Notes under the pieces: generated by a model
What the model saw: the letters and a program-made list of their open reading frames with translations, nothing else
Database searches by the model: none
What the model was told of the DNA's origin: nothing
Position numbers and translations under genes: made by a program
Shown here: in pieces, positions 53,101 through 64,000 of the stretch
How the letters are laid out: each line of letters opens with the position of its first letter
Position numbering within the stretch: position 1 is the stretch's first letter
NCBI GenBank assembly: GCA_950295325.1
Contig: OX485805.1
Span: 23,113,501-23,177,500 of the forward strand
Direction of reading: 5' to 3'
Length of the DNA stretch: 64,000 nucleotides
From: Polytrichum commune
Taxonomy: Eukaryota; Streptophyta; Polytrichopsida; Polytrichales; Polytrichaceae

Positions 53101-53526
53101 AAGTAGATCACGGGGAGGTCACTTCATTGTCAAGTTGACACCACGTGCGGACAAAGTTTGCTACCCCTATATTACATGCCATATATAATTTTAAAATTTA
53201 TGATATTTTTTCTACATGTACATAACCATTGATAGTATCTTTTGTATATATTTTTTGAAAATTTTAGTCATCTTTATTTTTTTAGTAATTGTTTTAGTTC
53301 AATTTTGTGTCATTCTAGTTAGAAATGGTATGTTTTATGAAAAAAAACAAATCATCAAATTTAGTTACCTCTTTTAACTATGTCATAGGTACTGTGTATA
53401 TCTACTCATGAAAAAAAATTGATAAAATTTTGACCCATTTTGGTGGTGCAACTTACCAAAAGAAGATTTTTTTTGGTCGCACGTGGTGTTCAACTTGACA
53501 ATGGAGTGATCTACCCGTGAAGTAGA
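53101..53526. mobile_element. MITE of about 425 bp
   Basis: The left end (GGTCACTTCATTGTCAAGTT then GACACCACGTGCGGAC) and the right end (GGTCGCACGTGGTG then CAACTTGACAATGGAGTGAT) are inverted partners over about 45 bp. The interior is AT-rich and non-coding. Confidence 0.7.
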
Positions 53527-56500
53527 TTGAAGTTTCTACAATGAACAAAGTATTAAGGGAATCTAGGCTTGTGCATGACTTTGAGACGTAATTAAATTGT
53601 ATACACGTAGTTGTATCGGTGTGTTTTAGGATCTAAAAGTGGCAGAACAAACCGCAAATATGGATTATAAACACACTTATGTTGGATGTATATTATGTTG
53701 TTTGTGATTTATACTACATCCATAGTGGTGTTTAGACCACATTATTTTCAAGGTATGCATATAATTGACGTTGGCATCAAATGCATTTAGTTTATTTTAC
53801 ACACATAACTAAATATTTTAATCTGCATGCATTGGTGACGTAAACAATGCTCTCATATGTAGTATTAATTTTGGGCAAGCATATTGTCTATATTTATTTA
53901 AATCACAGTAGTGATTCAACACAAGAATGTATTGTAACCAATTTAGCTTGTATCAATGTGATATGTCAACAGTACATGAGGTCCACCAACTTTATCTACA
54001 ATATTGAATTGAGTACCCCATTAAGAAATAAGATTCTTGAAGACATATTGATCTCCAATGAAGATACTTTATTTATCACATGGAAGATAATGTTGGCCCT
54101 AGGCTTTTCTATAGCATCCTAGGGTGGAGGATGCAAAGTTTCCCATAATGACAGGTTGGCAAGAAAATTGGTTGGAAGCATCAAGACATTTGGGGGGAGG
54201 GTTGACATTTTGTACACAAACCACATAAGCAATGTTGTAGGCTCACACACCATAACATCGCATCCACACATGCTCCTTGATAATGCGTATAATGTGGTTA
54301 TGTACCAGATTGACGAGCATATAACAAAATATCGTATTCACCGTTTTTCCCACGTTTTATTTGATTTGATTTTGTACATGTGTTTGTTTGTGTTCATCAA
54401 TTGGGAAATCGATTTTCTCTCATAGCAAATTCGTGATAGCTGACACTTGATGTTGATATTAAGGTAAAACCAACTCACATCCTCCAAATGATGATCACCC
54501 TAGGTCAAATACAAAGCTCAAAGACATGTTTTCAGGACAAGTTAATGCGATATACTTTTAATCATGTCTTGGGATTTAATTGGCTTAGTTGCTATTATTC
54601 ATGATGGTTCAAGACCATGCATGTGATACAACCACAAGTGTCAAATGCAAGAGGGTCACGTCAACACAATAAACTCTCACGTTGAAGACAAAATTATCCT
54701 GCATTTTCTCTTACAAGATTGAGAAGAGGTTACCGCATGCGGTGTAGTGTGTTTGTAAACATCATGCAACAGATATGTGCTTGCAACAAAGAGATAACAA
54801 CTACTTACTTCAACTAGGGTTGGGATGCTACTAGCATACTTGGACATAGTATAGTCCGGAATGTAAAGTGTCCTCTCAAAATATTTGGTAATGGAATTTT
54901 GTATGATCTAAATGACCATGAAATTAATAGGCCTTTATTTTTATTTTCATAGTTATATCATTTGAAGAGCACTACAAACTCTTTGAGAATATAAGCATGA
55001 ATGTACTAGGTAGGTTTTGTAAGGAAATTTGAACTTCCTAGCTATAAGGATTACCTAAGTCAACCTACTTGCCAAGGCTTGCTTACTAAAAGGACCCAAT
55101 ATATGATAATTGGATTTCTAAGGGTTGCTCTCTTCATACCATGTACGAACTAATGTGAGTGTAGAAAGGGGTATTATCTGAGGCATTAGCATACATAATA
55201 TACATCAAGGAAAGGTATTGTTTCTCTCTAGCGTGTACATCTACCGTTAGTACATATACATTTATTTTTCATTATATATTTCTTGTATGTAAGGGGTTAA
55301 TTCATGGTCATCCATGCACGTCAATTAGGTTTCTAATGGAGAGTCCACCCCTTGGGACTAGATTAATGGAAGCAACAAGATCCAATCGCAATGCAATGCG
55401 TATCTTGTGGTCTAGTCTTTGCTTACGAAACTTTCACTTATCCATCCTCGAATTTCATATTTAATGAAGTATGATTTTGCTTGAAAGTCATGCACATTGT
55501 CAAGCATTTGTGGGAACAATTTGAAAACAACGATATTTTGTTGTCACCTTTGTTTTGAGTAATGTAGCCGTTGCCATCTTACTTTAATTAATTTTTACAC
55601 AGTTGCTATCCTCCCAATTAGAGCTCCAATTGCCCTTTACCAACATATGGCATGTGTGCAACATGTCCATGGGAGGAATTTAAAATCCGGAATTATTAAC
55701 ATGTGCTTCAAGCACTTGTCCCCATGGCCTTGCTCTGTAAATCCCATATTGGGTTTTACATACAAGCTTGCGGCCATAATCAAGGTGTAGCATCCTTTGT
55801 TCACGCCAACACTAGTGGTTGACATCGTTTATCTCTCTCTCTAGGTGCATCCGATTCACATGGATGTTGTGGATTATTGTGTACTATGTACATGATAGAG
55901 CATTGTGGCAAATAAGTTTTCACATATAAGTAGTTCTTGAATGCAAAAACAATGGGACTTCTTACATGTGGAAGAAACTAAGATCATGGATATACTAAGG
56001 TAGAAGTCCCTTCTTGAAGCAGTCAATAAGTCCTAGAATGTAACATATCTATTCATTTAAGAACGCAATCAAAGAAATACGTGAACACCCGTGCATTGTT
56101 TGCAGTAGAGTGCATTAGCTAGCTAGCTAGCGCACGCGCGCGCGCGCGCACACACACACATATATATACTCAATGCACATGGTACCCATAGGTTGTCACC
56201 CGACCCCTTGCTCCAACTCTATAGATGATGGTTTATGTTACTTGCCATATACATGACAAATTTGTCCGAGTTGATGTGTTTTTCCATGGTTGATCTCATG
56301 TGCTTGGCTCACATAACATTACTTAGCGACGTGGGCCCTTAGAATATAAGTATGAAGTGTTGGGGAACTCTTTCTGGATTTGAGTCTCCCCTCACAACTT
56401 TTCGAACATCTCAGTGTTATATTACAAGGGCCCACATAACGAGAGTTGAACGCTGAGTAATGTTATGCAACTAACTAAGGGTATATTTGATCTCTTTCCA

Positions 56501-56801
56501 ATGGTAAATTCATTTTTTGATTCAAGAAACAAAAGGAAGATGGTGAATCACATTGATGAGGGTTGGAAGGCTTTCTTGAGGTTTCCGCCAAAACCCCCAT
56601 TCAAGTTGGAGACCTAATAAGTTTCACAATCTCAAATTAGAGGTTTCCCATGCAAGGTGCCTTTGTATGTGTGCCACTCATGGAGGTTCTTCCCGGAAAG
56701 GCCATTGCACAACAATGCACGTGCATTGGGCCCGCATGTATTGTCTTCAAACTAAAATCCCCAAAAGGATACCCTATGCCCTGCACATGAATTAACCCTC
56801 A
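53527..56801. other. Intergenic, no gene seen
   Basis: Two open stretches of about 90 codons (53847-54122 and 54156-54425, +) have no recognisable motif. Very AT-rich. A compound microsatellite lies at about 56115-56168. Confidence 0.4.
56115..56168. repeat. Compound microsatellite
   Basis: (TAGC)n runs into (CG)n, (CA)n and then (TA)n, a nearly continuous alternating purine-pyrimidine stretch of about 40 bp. Confidence 0.9.
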
Positions 56802-56827
56802 CCTTATATAGAGAAGAGAAGAAACTT

Positions 56828-56844
56828 CGATCCCCGGGGGATCG
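56828..56844 (-). other. Hairpin near the LINE 3' end
   Basis: CGATCCCC and GGGGATCG pair perfectly around one base, and flanking bases extend the stem with one mismatch. It lies just inside the element's tail, in the same place as the 27-base palindrome of the micro-copy at 33217-33288. Confidence 0.75.
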
Positions 56845-56879
56845 ACGTGAATGAAGTGTCTGTTCGTTCCACCCCTAGA

Positions 56880-56900
56880 CCTATGTCCACGGGACATAGG
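56880..56900 (-). other. Second hairpin in the LINE 3' UTR
   Basis: CCTATGTCC and GGACATAGG, a perfect nine-base stem with a three-base loop, 35 bp upstream (in LINE sense) of the terminal hairpin. Confidence 0.75.
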
Positions 56901-57119
56901 AATAGGAGTAAAGAACTACTTCCCCCTTTCGAGAGTAGACACTATAGTCACAAGTAACCGGTAACAAAAGAAACCAGCATCAAAGAGGCCAGTACCATCT
57001 AGGAGGGTATAAATAGGGTTAATTAATGAGGGGGTGTGTTTGTGCAAAGTTGGGGTGCCTGGTCATGAGCTTATTGTTGTAGAGAGAGGACGTTTCTCAT
57101 ATATGTTTTTGGTTTTTAG

Positions 57120-60100
57120 CTAAGGGGGGTCTTGTAGTTGAGGTAGGGGTTGATGATTTTCTAGTCGTCTTTTGTGAAGGAGGATGGACATGGCGTATTG
57201 TATGGCAATGGTATTAATATTTTTAAAGGTATTTCGGATGGATGGCATGGGTATTTTAAGTTTGTCTTCAAGCAACTTCATCGATGGAATGTGTGTTGCG
57301 GCTCTGGCTCCTGCTGTAATAACAATGAGCGGGTCAATTTTCCACCCTAGAGCAGCAATGCTTTCTATGAGTGGCTTGTATTTGTTAGCTTTGGCCTCTA
57401 GTGTTACCGGTGAAAATCTATCATTACAATATGTGAATTCAATGAATTGTATGGTAAGTGTTTCGTCTATATTTGTGGGGGGTTTGTTTTGATATGGTAA
57501 GCCTTTAACGCAGAGAATGTCGGGTCTAAAGCGGGAGTTACAGTGGCATCTTTGGGTTCCACATGTGCACGGTAATAGCCAGTTAGGGACGGTGTTTTCT
57601 TGGGGGTTGCCATTAAAGGTACCTGCGTTCATAAGAGTGTAACATCGGGATTTTTCGGAAGATATTAATAATTTTCTGATTTCCCAGACTGCTTTGTTAT
57701 GCCTTTTGACGTGTAGTGAATGTATATGTTGTTGCCTACATGTTAGTAGTACATGTAGCCATGTATCAGGTTCATATGAATTACAAATAGGACAGGTAAT
57801 GGTAGGGAATCTTTGTCTACCAAAGAAAGTTTGTTTTCTGGCTTGGCCCATGTAGGTTCCGGTGCGAAATTTGATAAGGCATGATTTTTGCTTGTCCGTA
57901 ATGGTAGGGTTATTCCAAAATTCATTGGAAAGTTCTTTGTCAATATTTTCATTACTTATCCATTTATATATATTGGGAGTTTGTATGGCCAGGTTTTCTA
58001 AGTTGTTTATTCTGTCATATTTTTTAATTTGTTTTTCTAGAAATCTAACTGGGCCTTTGTCTGGCATGTCTATCATGGAGGGCCATTCGTCTTTTTGGTA
58101 ATAATACGGTGTGGCATGGGCGTGTTCGTATGGATGTGTGGCTCTTCTATGTGTAAGCTCCAGTCCTTCTTTTGCTAATTTATCTGCTTGTTCGTTGCCG
58201 TCGATATTGACGTGCGCTCTCACTTTGTATAATGTGATTGGCTGGGAACGGTTTTGGAGCAATTGTACCATGGAGGCAAGTGTGGCTTGGTCAGGGTGAC
58301 TATTGTGTAGTGTGGGATGTTTAATTTGTGTGTTTAGTAGATAAAGTGCATTTAGGCTATCGGTAAATATGTATGCGGGTTCATTTGGATATTGATCGTT
58401 GATAATTCGTAGTGTTTTGTGGATGGCAATCATTTCTGCCCGTAGAATATTCTGGTGGCCATGTAGTCGTTTGGCTATGTTAAGCCCTTTAGGACTATAA
58501 ATGCCATATCCTGCTGCTTCTCTTCTCCATACTCCAGGGGCAATTAGTTTGGGTTTTTTAAATGAACCGTCAGTGTAATAACTAAATTGTGGATGGAATT
58601 TTAATGGGAAGTTAGTTTGGTATTCGGGTGGTTGAGGCATAGATGTTTCATTGAGTGTGGGGATGTTGGGATAGGTTAGTTTGGACCACTTTTTGCTAGG
58701 GTTGACAGGGGTATTCGGAGGGGTATATGTGGCAATTTGTGTGTATGGTTGTGGTATTGAAAGGTTATTTACAATATGGGTGAGTTGATTTAGTTGTTCA
58801 TAGGTTCCTATGTAGTTATTTTGATGGTGTATGCAGAATATTTGTAATGTAGAGAGTTCTTTCCTAGGTATGTTAAGTTCAGGTGGTATAGTAGGTTCTT
58901 CATATGTGATAGTATCTGCAGCAAAGTGGGCAATAATATGTGTATCTGGAAATGGACCAGAGTGTGGATTGAAGTTTTGGTACCAATTTGTATCCGGTGA
59001 AATGAGTATTGTGATGGTACTTGGGTCGTTTTTGGCGGCAAGACGGGCCCAATGTATAGCATGTTGTAGGTCTATTGCATTATTGGGGTGGGCATAGCCT
59101 ATTCCCTTCCATTTATGGTCGAAGGCTTTACCTAAGGAGCCAAATATTTTATCTCGTGAGAACGGGGAGTAAAATTGATTGAGTTGTGTGGGGCATGTGA
59201 CTGGGGATGAGAAATATGAGTGGCTGATATTAAATGATGTGATGAGAAAATTTAGTATTGGGGTTGGTATTGTGTATTGGGCTAGTTTTAGAGGGTCATT
59301 TTTAGGAATACGGTATTTGTATCTTTGGTATAACCATACCATTTCGGTTTCAAATGATTGTGTGGGTGGTTCTAGTCCATGTGGGGTGTTTTTTGCGAGT
59401 TGGTATTGTTGCCAAAGCCAATGTAGTCTAGTTTTGGAGATAGTGATGAGGTGCCTTCCATTATCTTCGTATATGTGGGCAACATCAAAATGCGTTTGGA
59501 TAGTATTGATGGTGGTTTCTATATCACTTTCGGGGTTGCATTCATTGATAGAAATATGTGCCAGTGGGATAGTTATTGCGGGGGTGACATATCTCGTATC
59601 ACGTTGTTGTTCTGTGGCAAAATGGGCGTTTATTAAGTTTGAGAAGTATTTGTGTTGTCTCTTGGTGTAGTATTGAGTAAGTAGGCTGGTATTATGTGTA
59701 CAAGTGTTAGCGTCATACCAAGGGAATAAATCTCTTTGGGTTCGCCATTTGTTATAGATGTTATTATTTCTTATTATCCATTGGCATAGGTATGATGTGT
59801 CATTTTTTGTTATTCCATTGGAGTTAGTGTATTGACATTTTTTGTGGTCAAGGATTGTGTGGATAGGGAATTGTGTGGGGTATTTAAGAACTTCTCTTGG
59901 TGGGGATGGGTGGTGTGGGTGCGGTGGATTTGGGGGGTGGATGGGAGGATCGGGTTGTCTGGGGAGGATGTTGTGGTTTATTATAATGTAGTTGCCTTTT
60001 AAGGTTCTTGGGGGATAATGGTGCGGGCATGGTTGTTGACATTGTGGGGGGCATGAGGGGTGACAAAATAATTGTTGGGCAATGTTTAGTGCACTTTTGG

Positions 60101-61869
60101 TTAGTTTTGTAGGGTTGGAATAATAGTTTTTAAAATCATCTGGGCTCATCATATTAAGGCCATTGGGTAAGGTGATTTGCCTTAGTTCAATTATATTGTG
60201 CAGTAGTAATTTTTGTAGTAATTTTAGCGAGGTTATATGATTTAGGCCATGCATGTTTTGCGCTTCTTTCATCCAGACGTTTTCAAGAGGGGAGGTGTTA
60301 AATATGAAGTTGTCCATTGTACTTTTAAGGTGGATTCCAGCTTCTTTCTTCAGTAAAAATAGTGTTCTAGTTATAGGTGACCGGACACAGTGGTGATATT
60401 TGATACGAGGTATTTCTTTGGCGCCACCAAATGTTGCAAGTATAAATTGTAGTAGTCCATTGTAAATTTTTCCAAGTCTTCCGGTGTCATTAAGGGCATG
60501 TTGTAGTTGCTCTCCTATGCATCGTAAATAGGCGTTTTTGAGTGAGAAGGCTTCTATTCCGAATAAGTCATGAGGGAGTTGCGTAGTGATGTTTGACGTG
60601 CATTTTGGTAATCCACATATTGTTTTGTGTAGGGCTATGATCTTTTTGTCAAGTTTTTTGATGGTGGGAAGAGAGTATGGTACAGCGTAGAAGCTGTATG
60701 CGATTCCAGCACGTATAACTGTGTCTGCCATATTAATTTTTTGTTTCATAGTAGCTGGACAAGCTGCTAGGTCTTTACATTGTTTTATAACTTTGGTGGT
60801 GGTATTGTGTATTTGCGTTTTCCATTTTAGTGAAGGGGCGAGGCTTATTCCCAGGTATGTGTATGGTTCATTTTGACTTAGGACTGATATATGTTCGTTT
60901 CTGTAATTTATATTGGTAGCTTGGATTTGACTTTTGAATACTAGGGGGCTCGCTTTGGATTTGTTTGGGCATCCAGTAATCGCGCATTTGGGAATTCCCA
61001 AATTCATGCCCGCCCATTTACAAAATTTGTCGAGCTTGTTAATTTGTATTTGTAGTGATTTTAGTTTGTTGGCAATTGCTGCTAAGTCATCGGCGTATGC
61101 TGCTGAGGAGATTTTTACTTTGGATGTACCAAATGTGTATCCATTATTCCCTTGTTGTAACCATCTAAGGAGGGGTTCTAAGAATATGATGAATAGGTAT
61201 GGGCTTAGGGTATCTCCTTGTATTGTTCCTCTTTGAATGAGGATAGGTTGTGTTTTACCAAAGTGTTCTCCAATGAATGTAGTAGTGGATTGAGAATATA
61301 TATTTCCGACTAGGTTTACAGCGTCGTTTGGATATTCGAGATCCTTCATTATGGCTAGGAGTCTAGCGTGGTCAATGGAGCCAAAGGCATCCTTGAAGTC
61401 TATGTATAGAATATATATGTCTTGGTTTGTGAATCTTACGTCTTCTAATGCAGTAATAAGTACTTGAAGTTGTCTGGATGTACTTTTTTCAGCTCTGAAT
61501 CCTTCTTGGCTATCGTGTAGTATTTGATGAGTTTCTCCATAGGTCGAAAGGATGGATGTCAGAGTGCTTGTATAAAATTTATATATGGTATTTGCTAGAG
61601 CAATAGGTCTATGGTTTGTAAGTTGTGATGGGTTACCTTTCTTATAGAGTAAAACTGTGAGGCTAGTTTTCCATGATGTAGGGATTTGTTGTTGTTTATA
61701 ACAGTGTTTGAAGAATAGAAATAAAAGTTTGTGGAAGCGTGGTGGCATATTTTTGAGGATTGAATTGGGAATTTTGTCTGGACCAGGGGCTTTGTTATTA
61801 CCTAGGTTTTTGAAGCAAAGGTCATATGTTTCTGTGTCAAAATATGTATGTAGTGGAATTTGGGGTTCT
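57120..61869 (-). CDS. LINE polyprotein, 5' partial: RT, MT-like region, RNase H, CCHC, RLE endonuclease
   Basis: Open for about 1,582 codons; 1,542 follow the first ATG (61746-61748), and residue numbers count from it. Before that ATG the frame already reads NKAPGPDKIPNSILK, an RT signature, so the start is missing. RT: FKDAFGSIDH (Asp117), RGTIQGDTLSP (173-183), YADD (218-221), YLGI. A Cys cluster (562-574) and a Pro/His-rich stretch follow. Residues of about 840-925 (FSSP, FGS.G.AFD, YAHPNN, ISPDTNWYQ) resemble the Dam-like methyltransferase region of DIRS elements. RNase H has Asp1060, Glu1105, Asp1130, His1179 and Asp1189. Then C-x2-C-x9-H-x4-C (1319-1337), RHN, and RPD (1408-1410) with Glu1437 and Lys1453/1456, as in restriction-like endonucleases of R2-type LINEs. 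No APE endonuclease is present. RT and RNase H are sure; RLE is probable; the MT-like call is an inference. Confidence 0.9.
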
Positions 61870-61878
61870 CCTTATATA

Positions 61879-62754
61879 TTATTACCTTGGAGCTAGGGTT
61901 GGAGCTGCTTGGCCAGATCCCAAGTTAGATTCGGCCTTTGGTGGCTCAATGTTTAGGCCTTGGTGTTGGATTGTCTCTTGCCACTTAATCTATCATTGAG
62001 CTTTAAGTGTGATGTGTCGGATGCCTAGGTATCATCTACACAAACATCTTAGTGATATTTATAGAATGACTACTTTCTTGACTTATATGAAATGAAAGCC
62101 TTATACATTATGTCCAAATTGATGAAGCCAAAGTTTCATTTGAGTACATTTTTTTTGTCATGGTGTATGAGCATACAATACGTCATGGTTATTATCCAAT
62201 CTCTTCCACAAGTACATATTGGGTCACAATTGTCAAATTGTGCATTGCATGGCTTGGCATGGCTCATATATAATGTAGGTGTCATCATAATTAACCATGC
62301 GTGTGGCATGGTGTAATGCACACCGTTGACTATAATGACACACTTGTGACATAACTTGAGGGTTGGTTTAGAATGTTCAATCCCAAGACAAGGTTATTTG
62401 AGGCAATGGTTGGTACGGCGAACAAGTCGCACCAAAAAAAAAAACTCCTCAAGTTGGAGTTTTCGAGTTGTCAAGTTCTTGTCCAAGGGTTTGAGGTTGC
62501 CCAAAAAACTTGACCTCTAGAAAACTCATGTAGTAAAAAAATGTTGCCATGTTGGTAGCTATGTCATTTTTTCATCCGTGCTTAATTTCTTCACCGGACA
62601 AGTCTTGGCCGTAGTGTAAACCCTCACTAATGAAGAACCCATTTTGTAGCCAATCACATTGCTCCACTCCCCTAAAATTCTTGACATGTGCACTTCTTCA
62701 CTGTAGTCTAAACCAATCCTAAGCCATCCTTTGCTATGGTCTCTGTGTGAACCA
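61879..62754. other. Intergenic, no gene seen
   Basis: No missing LINE 5' part is present. AT-rich, with no recognised coding or repeat unit. Confidence 0.45.
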
Positions 62755-63110
62755 ATGTTGTCATATTTTGATACCATTTGGGTATTTGTAATGGGGATGT
62801 CACATTCTTAATATCAATAGGGTACAAGTATTTGACGAAGTATTTGACAATATTCTTTTTTTTTGATACCATTTAGATGTACATATCATACAACAACTTT
62901 CCTACCTAGGTAAAATCATCCTTGTATCAATATGGTTTAGAATGGTATTGCCCAAATTATATCTCATGTATACAAAGATTCTCCCACCTCGAGAAACCCC
63001 ATCAAATATCATCATTTGTTTTGTTACACAATTTTGATAGTCACGGGCAAGTTATTAGATATCATTGTTCATGTTGATTATTGATACCATGCATTCACCT
63101 TGGTAATATT
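62755..63110 (+). repeat. Dispersed repeat R8, copy 2
   Basis: Partner of 42490-42815, rich in TTTGATACCATTTGG-type words, in the same order and orientation. Confidence 0.75.
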
Positions 63111-63140
63111 CCCGAAGTCTTGAATTGAATTGGTTATTCA

Positions 63141-63490
63141 GGGGTTGTTTACACCATGGATCATGAAGTCATCCCAAGGCCCTATAAAATCTATGATTGG
63201 ATGTTGAACTCGTCCTGAGACCAATTTGGTTTACACCAAAGAAGAAATGTCAGAGTAATCATGGAGTTTGAGGTCCTCAAGAGACATATTTTAAGGCCTA
63301 CATTATCCATTAACATGGTGCAACAAGTTTTGGGCTGGGAGAGACAAAAGAGGTGCTATGGTAGAAAAAGGCAAGGGCCCATGGCAGAGAAATGTTGTTA
63401 TAATAAAATTTTAATTTTAATTATATTAATTATTTGAGGAGGGAAAAGAAGACAAAGACAAGAAAATGATCAAACTTGTGGTTCTCTCTC
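63141..63490 (+). mobile_element. Partial copy of the 2258-2837 MITE
   Basis: Begins GGGGTTGTTTACACCATGGA then TCATGAAGTCATCCCA, and follows copy 1 through GATTGG..GTTGAACTC.TCC, AAGGCCTACATTATCCA and CAACAAGTTTTG. Homology fades near 63490 and no right end was found. Confidence 0.7.
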
Positions 63491-64000
63491 CCCATTCATT
63501 GCTCAAGACTTCCAACCATGCAACACACAAATATTGGGTATCCAAGTAGGAGAAGGCGATGAGAAACACCCATTGATTCTAGGTTGGCATTGGCTTTCGC
63601 ATAGCATTGAGGACGCCGGTATCAATCAACTTAAATTGCTTCAAGCAACATGGTTGCCGGCACATAACTCATGAGAGGTTGGATACGTTTACGAAGCACC
63701 GAAGCATCCCTCACTTGATAATATTAAATATCTTTGCTCCATGTAGTCATGTGAAACACAAGAACTGTGGTAACTTATCACTCTTAATTACCTTCCAAAG
63801 ATTTCTGCATTTCTTCTCCCTTGTAAGTTGTTACAAGCGTGGCCTTATCACACATGTCATGGTAGTAAATGTAAGTACAATATGTGCTTGCCGAAATAAA
63901 CTTGGGACCCTCTCACAAACGTTCGTTCCCATAATGAATGCACAAGTTGCCATGCGATATGGATGTTAAAATGGGCAACGTGATTGTTTAGGAGGTGCCC
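63491..64000. other. Window end, nothing assigned
   Basis: One open stretch (63607-63969, +) of 120 codons without a known motif, not supported as a gene. Confidence 0.35.

Larger units (their letters stand above)
56811..61869 (-). mobile_element. 5'-truncated LINE with perfect 9-bp target duplication
   Basis: CCTTATATA stands immediately outside both ends (56802-56810 and 61870-61878). Read on the - strand, the element starts inside the coding frame, runs 4.7 kb to the stop, has a 3' UTR of about 309 nt with two perfect hairpins, and ends in a pyrimidine tail (TTTCTTCTCTTCTC). The upstream stop codon that closes the frame lies within the target duplication, proving that the N-terminal part was lost at insertion rather than by later decay. 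The long intact frame and exact duplication point to a young insertion. Confidence 0.92.

Noticed and set aside
53847..54425. Two neighbouring 90-codon + strand frames
   Set aside because: No motif or family resemblance; AT-rich DNA without codon bias.
62760..62780. TGGTATCAAA on the - strand as a primer-binding site
   Set aside because: The word recurs several times within the R8 repeat and has no LTR-like border nearby.

Overview
This window reads as nuclear DNA of a land plant. It is AT-rich, its genes are split by many introns (some about 2 kb), and the spaces and introns are packed with small transposons. The three host genes are plant-type members of known families. The rich mix of repeats, and a LINE that does not look like the L1 or RTE types usual in flowering plants, hint at a non-seed plant such as a fern or lycophyte. 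That placement is a guess.

Layout. (1) 1-4.6 kb: repeats, including a 580-bp MITE with TAA duplications, then an imperfectly duplicated leader region. (2) 4640-14337, + strand: an eight-exon ERD4/OSCA3-type channel gene (752 aa predicted). (3) 14.3-40.1 kb: a repeat-rich stretch with no host gene found. It holds a frameshifted LINE relic, a GC-rich block with poly-G/C tracts and a dispersed GGCNATNG motif, an LTR with TATA box and primer-binding site, large inverted repeats, a non-autonomous pogo/Tigger element with a decayed transposase end, a 72-bp LINE micro-copy, and two 0.5-kb MITEs facing each other. (4) 40159-46500, + strand: a ten-exon GDPD-like (GDPDL) gene for a predicted GPI-anchored cell-wall protein (791 aa). 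(5) 48672-51651, - strand: a four-exon NOA36/ZNF330-type Cys-rich protein (346 aa). (6) 56811-61869, - strand: a 5'-truncated LINE with a perfect 9-bp target-site duplication and a 1.5-kb-codon open frame, followed by more repeats.

The host genes show no functional link to each other: one is a membrane channel, one a wall-surface protein, one a putative nucleolar protein. What unites the window is transposon activity. One roughly 350-bp interspersed repeat occurs about twelve times and sits in introns of all three genes.

The strongest novelty candidate is the LINE. Its frame reads reverse transcriptase, a region resembling the Dam-like methyltransferase domain of DIRS elements, RNase H with all acidic residues, a CCHC motif, and an RLE-type (PD-(D/E)XK) endonuclease. 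Its 3' end carries a hairpin that also occurs, with a different stem sequence but preserved pairing, in a 72-bp micro-insertion 23 kb away.

All gene models were built by eye from splice signals, reading phase and family recall. No alignment or search was run.
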